43,506 nucleotides of DNA. It comes from Promethearchaeota archaeon. Its GTDB lineage: Archaea > Asgardarchaeota > Lokiarchaeia > Sigyniarchaeales > SOKP01. The first letter of the stretch is position 1, and each line of letters begins with the position of its first letter. Of the stretch, positions 38,346 through 43,506 are shown piece by piece. The stretch is taken from NCBI GenBank assembly GCA_004375715.1, contig SOKP01000267.1, positions 1 to 43,506 of the forward strand, read 5' to 3'. A program made the position numbers and the translations under genes. The notes beneath the pieces were generated by a model. It was not told where the DNA came from. It saw nothing but the letters and a program-made list of their open reading frames with translations, and searched no databases.

Positions 38346-38629
38346 TGAATAAAAATAACTCACTTATTATTAAATCCACTTTAGAGTTTCAATTTAAAAC
38401 GCCGGAATTATGTAATTTTTCTTATAACTCTATTTTACCTGAATTTAAAGTTCAAAAATCGAAAAGATCTACAATATTTTTAAAAAAAGAAGAAAATTCT
38501 CTAATCTTTTCGATAGAAAGTAAAGATATTACCGCGTTCAGGGCAACAGTTAATGATATCATCAGTTTTGGTCGGATATTTGAAGGCGTTATGAATATTG
38601 TAAATAACACGCAATATGCCTCAGATTAA
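38345..38629 (+). CDS. pcc1: KEOPS complex subunit Pcc1
   Basis: Short protein after eL43; IESKDITAFRATVNDIISFGRIFEGVMNIV fits the Pcc1/CTAG pattern (a.D..alRa.lNs......v). Confidence 0.8.
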   Translation: MNKNNSLIIKSTLEFQFKTPELCNFSYNSILPEFKVQKSKRSTIFLKKEENSLIFSIESKDITAFRATVNDIISFGRIFEGVMNIVNNTQYASD

Positions 38630-38696
38630 ATTATTCATAAATTTCTTATTCCACATTTAATTTGATATATTAATAAAATATATGATGTGATTTTCG

Positions 38697-39053
38697 TTGA
38701 CGATTAATTTAGATCAATTAGATGAAGAAACAAAAAAAAAATTTCAAAATTTAACTCAGGTTGGGCAGACTTTAGAACTCCTAACACAACAGAAGATTCA
38801 AATTGATAGTTCTATTAGAGAAACAGATCTTGCAATAGGAGAATTAGAAAAAGCAAACCCCGATACGATAGTTTATAAGCAAATCGGTGGTATAATGGTT
38901 AGAAGCGAAAGAGATAAGCTTTTGGCAGAAAAAACATCTAATAAAGAAACCTTAAATATGCGTTCAACCACGCTTGCTCAAAAAATAGAAAGAACTAAAA
39001 GCGCTTTTGAATCCCTTCAGGCAGATCTTCAAGCAGAGCTTCAGAATCAATAA
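38697..39053 (+). CDS. pfdB: Prefoldin subunit beta
   Basis: KKFQNLTQVGQTLELLTQQKIQIDSSIRETDLAIGELEKANPDTIVYKQIGGIMVRSERDKLLAEKTSNKETLNMR. Confidence 0.95.
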   Translation: MTINLDQLDEETKKKFQNLTQVGQTLELLTQQKIQIDSSIRETDLAIGELEKANPDTIVYKQIGGIMVRSERDKLLAEKTSNKETLNMRSTTLAQKIERTKSAFESLQADLQAELQNQ

Positions 39054-39068
39054 TATAATGAAATTTTC

Positions 39069-40064
39069 ATGCTTAATTCTAAAAAAGAGGATTTTTTAAA
39101 GTATTTAGAAGAGAAAAACATCATTATAACATCTCACAATTTAGTCGATATTGATGGGCTCGTTTCAGGAATTGCCTTAAAATATTGTTTTGAAAAGTAT
39201 TTCCCTAACCAAAACATACAATTAACTTTTTCAGGACTATCTAAGCATACAAAAAGTTTTATAACCAAATTTAGTGGAAAATTTCCAAACTTTAACTTTT
39301 CTTTTCAAAATCATGTTGAATTATCAGATTTTGATGTTATCGTAATAGCTGACTCAAATAATCTAGATCAGATAATGTTATTTAATAATCTAGATTTGGA
39401 TATTCCTTTTATCTTCATAGATCATCATTTAAATTTACAGAAAAATTATCCAAGTAATAATTCTTCTCATAATTTGATTTTTGATAATTATTCGTCGACA
39501 TCAGAGATTGTGTTAGAATTATTTGATGATTGCAACATAAAGCTTCCAATACAATACAAGTATCTCCTTGTTTCAGCAATATTGACCGATTCTGGATTTC
39601 TAAAGTATGGAAATACCGGAACCGTTAAAAATTTATATGATATTTTACAGGATCAGATAGAAATTCAAGATGTATTACCAATGTTAGAAAGAGAAATAGA
39701 TATCTCAGAGAAAATTGCACGAATTAAAGCTCTTCAAAGAGTTAAATTAATTCGAATTAACAATTGGTTAATAGGATTGTCACATCTTAGTAGTTTTAGC
39801 GCTTCTGCTGCTTCGATCTTAACAAAAGTGGGTTTTGACATTGGAATTGTCGTATCTGAAGATAAATCTGATTATAGAATCACCACTCGAGCAAAAAAAC
39901 AAGTTTGTCTAAAAACAGGCTTACATCTCGGGAAAATTATTAGTGAAATAAATAACGTGAATGGTGGTGGACATGATGGTGCTGCTACTTTGAATGGTAA
40001 GAATGACGTAGAAGAAATTCTTAATCAATTAATCGATAAAATAAAAGAAACTTTAATTAATTAA
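39069..40064 (+). CDS. DHH/DHHA1 family phosphoesterase
   Basis: DIDGLVSGIAL, FIDHHLN, DSGFLKYGNT, and C-terminal NGGGHDGAATLNG (DHHA1 GGGH motif). Confidence 0.92.
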   Translation: MLNSKKEDFLKYLEEKNIIITSHNLVDIDGLVSGIALKYCFEKYFPNQNIQLTFSGLSKHTKSFITKFSGKFPNFNFSFQNHVELSDFDVIVIADSNNLDQIMLFNNLDLDIPFIFIDHHLNLQKNYPSNNSSHNLIFDNYSSTSEIVLELFDDCNIKLPIQYKYLLVSAILTDSGFLKYGNTGTVKNLYDILQDQIEIQDVLPMLEREIDISEKIARIKALQRVKLIRINNWLIGLSHLSSFSASAASILTKVGFDIGIVVSEDKSDYRITTRAKKQVCLKTGLHLGKIISEINNVNGGGHDGAATLNGKNDVEEILNQLIDKIKETLIN

Positions 40065-40105
40065 CTATCCTTATAAAGTAAAAAGAATTATGGATATCCC
40101 CTTTC

Positions 40106-40945
40106 ATGAGCTTAATTAAATTTTATAATTTTCATTTTCGATATAAAGGAAACGACGAGTATGCACTTAAAAAAATTAATTTGGAAATAGAATCAAATAG
40201 ATTTATTTTATTAGCTGGGGAGACGGGATCTGGGAAAACTTCATTAATTAGATGTATGAATGGATTAATCCCCCAATTTTATGCCGGTTATTATAAAGGA
40301 TATGCAGAAATTTCAGGAAAAAACACCACTGAAACACCAATATCTGAATTATCTACTGAAGTTGGAATCGTATTCCAAAATCCTGAAAACCAACTAATTG
40401 CAATGAATGTAGAACATGAGATAGCATTCGGTTTGGAAAATTTAGGAATTCCAAGAGAGGAAATCAAAGAAAAAATTAAGGAAGTTGTAGCAATAACTGA
40501 AATTGAAAGTATCATAGATAAAGCACCTTTCGAGATAAGTGGTGGTGAACAACAACGAGTTGCCATTGCTTCAATTTTAGTATTAGAACCTAGGGTTATC
40601 GTTTTGGACGAGCCAACGGCAAATTTGGACCCATTATTCGCAAGAAAAATTTTAAACCTTTTAAAAAAAATTCAAGTCGAAAAGAAGATGACCGTTATAA
40701 TTAGTGAACACCGAATGGATTTAATCCTCCCGTTAGTAGACGACATAATTTTAATGAAAGAGGGTGAGATAATAGCTCATGGGGTTAAAGATGAAGTCAT
40801 AAATTCTAACACATTTGAGAATTTGAATATTAATAAGCCCAAAATATATTCGATTTTCAATGAATTAAAAAATAGAAATCAATTTCAGCACGATATTCCC
40901 GTTTCTATTAAAGATGCCGTAAGTTCATTAAAAATGATTAAATAA
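40106..40945 (+). CDS. ecfA1: ECF transporter ATPase subunit 1
   Basis: Walker A GETGSGKTS, Q-loop VFQNPENQ, signature ISGGEQQRVAIAS, Walker B VIVLDEPTANLDP. Confidence 0.95.
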   Translation: MSLIKFYNFHFRYKGNDEYALKKINLEIESNRFILLAGETGSGKTSLIRCMNGLIPQFYAGYYKGYAEISGKNTTETPISELSTEVGIVFQNPENQLIAMNVEHEIAFGLENLGIPREEIKEKIKEVVAITEIESIIDKAPFEISGGEQQRVAIASILVLEPRVIVLDEPTANLDPLFARKILNLLKKIQVEKKMTVIISEHRMDLILPLVDDIILMKEGEIIAHGVKDEVINSNTFENLNINKPKIYSIFNELKNRNQFQHDIPVSIKDAVSSLKMIK

Positions 40946-40951
40946 CTCGAA

Positions 40952-41815
40952 ATGCTTATGAAGGATAAAAATTCGTACCCTTTAATAATGGTTCACGATG
41001 TTGATTATGTGTATTCAAACGGAACAATTGCGTTAAAGAAAGTTTCATTAAATATTAAGAAAGGCGAATTTGTTGCAATAATGGGGCAAAATGGAGCAGG
41101 AAAAACTACTTTGATCCGCACATTTAATGGTTTAATCCGACCAACAAAAGGAAGTATTTTTTTAGAAGGAGAAAATATTGATTCAAAAACTATTGCTACA
41201 TTATCTAAAAAAGTTGGAGTTATCTTCCAAAATCCTATGCATCAACTATTTTCTACTACATTAGAGGACGAAATTAAATTTTCCTTGAAGAGTCTGAATT
41301 TAGATAAAGAAGAAATTCAAATAAAAGTCGATCAAGTACTAAAGGAATTTGATCTCGAAAAATATCGAAAAAGATCCCCATTTAATTTATCTGGTGGAGA
41401 AGCAAAAAAATTAGCTACAGCATCTATTCTATGTCGTGACCCTGAGGTTCTAGTTTTTGATGAACCAACATTAGGACAAGACGCAAAAGAGATTAATTTC
41501 TTTCTTGGATTAATAAAAAGCGAGTTAGAAAGAGGAAAAACAATAATAATAGTTACACATAACATAGAGTTTACAGTAGAACATGTTCCAAGGACAATCT
41601 TGATGAGTGGAGGACAGATCATTGCGGATGGTCCAACACAGAGTATTTTTACGAACGAGTTTTTAATATCAAAATCATCATTAATTATGCCGCAAATATA
41701 TCTATTCAAAAAAGAACTTCGAAAAATAGGAATTACTATTCCTAAAGAAGTTATGAGAGAAAGCGAAATAATTAATTTTCTCGATAATTATCTGGATAGC
41801 AAAACCACAATTTAA
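40952..41815 (+). CDS. ecfA2: ECF transporter ATPase subunit 2
   Basis: Walker A GQNGAGKTT, IFQNPMHQ, LSGGEAKKLATAS, VLVFDEPTLGQD. Confidence 0.95.
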   Translation: MLMKDKNSYPLIMVHDVDYVYSNGTIALKKVSLNIKKGEFVAIMGQNGAGKTTLIRTFNGLIRPTKGSIFLEGENIDSKTIATLSKKVGVIFQNPMHQLFSTTLEDEIKFSLKSLNLDKEEIQIKVDQVLKEFDLEKYRKRSPFNLSGGEAKKLATASILCRDPEVLVFDEPTLGQDAKEINFFLGLIKSELERGKTIIIVTHNIEFTVEHVPRTILMSGGQIIADGPTQSIFTNEFLISKSSLIMPQIYLFKKELRKIGITIPKEVMRESEIINFLDNYLDSKTTI

Positions 41816-41822
41816 AGGAGGA
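41813..41822 (+). promoter_or_regulatory. Strong Shine-Dalgarno site for ecfT
   Basis: AAAGGAGG ~10 nt upstream of the ATG at 41833. Confidence 0.7.
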
Positions 41823-41832
41823 AAATTATTAA

Positions 41833-42609
41833 ATGTCTTTAGAGTTTCTTAGTGCGTTCAAATTCTTAAAAAAAGAGACTTTCCTCCACAATTTAGATCC
41901 AAGAACCAAACTATTACTAGCCATAACGTACACTATTAACGCACTATTATTTCAAGAAATAATCCCCTTATTACTAATTTTAATAACCCTACTCCCTGTA
42001 ATAATCGTAGGAAAATTGTTTAAAAGATGGATAAAGAGCGTCAAAGGAATGTCTTTCCTCTACATTTTTATTATTGTTCTTAATACGCTATTTATTGACG
42101 AAAATGGATTAACATTCGCCATTGCTATGATCTTAAGGATTTCTATAATGATTTCAGCATTCTCTTTGTTTTTTTTAACTGTAGATCCAAACGATTTAGC
42201 TCTTTCCCTAATTACTATGAAAATCCCATACGAATATGCGTTTTCTTTCTCGTTAGCGTTTAGGTTTGTTCCAACTATTGCTATAGAAACACAAAATATC
42301 ATCGATGCTCAACAGAGTCGAGGGTATGAAATGCAAAAAAAAGGGATTATAAATCAAATAAAAAACCTATTTCCTCTCTTAATTCCTCTTATAGTTAGTT
42401 CTATAAAAAGAGCCTTTAACGTAGCAGAAGCCTTAGAATCACGATCTTTTGGTAATAAAAAAGATCGGACATTTTATTATACGATTAGATATTCCTTAAA
42501 AGATTGGATATTTTCGCTATACTTGATTCTTTTATTGACTTTTTTAATATTTATTAGAATTAATTTCATGTTAATGCCATTATGGTTTAGATGGAGTTTA
42601 CCGTTATGA
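41833..42609 (+). CDS. ecfT: ECF transporter transmembrane subunit T
   Basis: LHNLDPRTKLLLAI N-terminal motif, several TM helices, AQQSRGYE and ALESRSFG coupling motifs. Confidence 0.93.
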   Translation: MSLEFLSAFKFLKKETFLHNLDPRTKLLLAITYTINALLFQEIIPLLLILITLLPVIIVGKLFKRWIKSVKGMSFLYIFIIVLNTLFIDENGLTFAIAMILRISIMISAFSLFFLTVDPNDLALSLITMKIPYEYAFSFSLAFRFVPTIAIETQNIIDAQQSRGYEMQKKGIINQIKNLFPLLIPLIVSSIKRAFNVAEALESRSFGNKKDRTFYYTIRYSLKDWIFSLYLILLLTFLIFIRINFMLMPLWFRWSLPL

Positions 42610-43262
42610 AAACCTATTCTATTACGAATATAAATGGAGTTTCTAATTATCACGTTGGAATTAACCAGATTGAGATTGACCCCAAAGAAATTCAATTAAA
42701 AGAATTAGTAGAATTAATTGAGGTTATCCAAAGTCAGCATGAAGATACTGTTTTACAGTTCTTCAGCGATAAATATATTCTAAACCCAGAACATGTATTA
42801 CATGCTTGTTATTTCGTCCAAAAAGCCTTCTATACTAAAAGTAATATTTCAAATAAAAAAAACCTTGAATTACTTCTATATTTAGCTACTAAAAGACAAA
42901 TAAAACTAAGTCTCGAATGTTTTGGGGTAAATAGTTATAATTTACACAATAAGAGAATAACTTATTGTATCATCTCTCTAAAAGATAATATCCAGCAAGT
43001 AAATATCGAAATTAATAGCTATTTGCATTCCAAAGATATTGGCTTAAATTTAGGAAATATATCTATCGATAAGTTTAAAATCGTCAAAAAGTATTTTGAA
43101 TTTTCTGACAACCAGGTTTTAACTGTCCTGAAGGCTTATGGATTTAATTACGACGAACTATATATAAATTCTTTAAATTTAGAAAGCTTGTATGAAGCAT
43201 TGACAGACTTAATATGTGAAAAAATGGCTTTATTAAGTTTAGAGAAAAGGAGATCTATTTAG
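42606..43262 (+). CDS. cgi121: KEOPS complex subunit Cgi121
   Basis: PEHVLHACYFVQKAF...ISNKKNLELLLYLATKRQIKLSLECFGV matches Cgi121/TPRKB. ATGA overlap with ecfT favours the start at 42606 over 42591. Confidence 0.82.
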   Translation: MKTYSITNINGVSNYHVGINQIEIDPKEIQLKELVELIEVIQSQHEDTVLQFFSDKYILNPEHVLHACYFVQKAFYTKSNISNKKNLELLLYLATKRQIKLSLECFGVNSYNLHNKRITYCIISLKDNIQQVNIEINSYLHSKDIGLNLGNISIDKFKIVKKYFEFSDNQVLTVLKAYGFNYDELYINSLNLESLYEALTDLICEKMALLSLEKRRSI

Positions 43263-43506
43263 AACTTGTTATACTTATTAGGGATAATAAAAATATCTTC
43301 GGGATTTAGAAACGATATCCCACTAACATTTCCTAGCAGTTCAATCCTTATAATTTTATCTGGATTATCCAAATCGACTCTATTAGTAATGATTTTTGCC
43401 ACTGATTCAATAATGGCATTTCTTTCTATGATCTCATTTTTTCTGCGTTTTAATTCGATCTTAAAAGAATCTTCTTTGTTTAAATAAAGAGGGTAATATT
43501 TTTCTA
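43259..43506 (-). CDS. C-terminal part of a THUMP-domain RNA-binding protein (partial, runs off the window; absent from the ORF track)
   Basis: Minus strand reads ...IIERNAIIESVAKIITNRVDLDNPDKIIRIELLGNVSGISFLNPEDIFIIPNKYNKF-stop; the VDLxNPDxxIxIELLG pattern is typical of THUMP. Confidence 0.65.
   Translation of the reverse strand, partial: EKYYPLYLNKEDSFKIELKRRKNEIIERNAIIESVAKIITNRVDLDNPDKIIRIELLGNVSGISFLNPEDIFIIPNKYNKF

Noticed and set aside
43266-43487. Plus ORF of 73 aa at the right edge
   Set aside because: Antisense of the better-supported THUMP-like minus-strand frame.
1-43506. tRNA or rRNA genes
   Set aside because: No cloverleaf-like segments or rRNA core motifs noticed by eye; a tRNAscan/Rfam run would be needed to exclude them fully.

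Overview
AT-rich archaeal window. Gene content (eL43/L37Ae, KEOPS Pcc1 and Cgi121, prefoldin beta, ECF transporter) together with the Asgard-style LRR and NosD-type proteins suggests an Asgard/Lokiarchaeia-like genome; this lineage call is an inference. The window has three zones. (1) nt ~49-27771: one uninterrupted 27.7-kb frame encoding a giant (>=9218 aa, ~1 MDa) modular protein. It has a beta-rich repeat region, a LamG-like domain, Asp-rich Ca-binding-type motifs, a transmembrane segment, a ~3000-aa C-terminal part with several hydrophobic helical stretches, and a terminal ~86 aa resembling a BECR-type RNase toxin domain. A small unknown ORF (possible immunity partner) follows directly. 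(2) nt ~28.2-37.8 kb: a plastic region bounded by a ~1.66-kb inverted duplication. Each arm carries a nearly identical LRR gene, its promoter, a conserved ~100-bp upstream array of ~10-bp-phased TTTGTTC motifs, and a ~50-codon C-terminal module fused to a different gene on each side. This zone also holds a truncated third LRR 5' end, a frameshifted purL fragment, zinc-ribbon, NosD and transposase fragments. (3) nt 38-43.5 kb: conserved housekeeping genes eL43, pcc1, pfdB, DHH phosphoesterase, ecfA1, ecfA2, ecfT, cgi121, plus the C-terminus of a THUMP-like protein on the minus strand. All calls were made by eye from translations; no database search was run.
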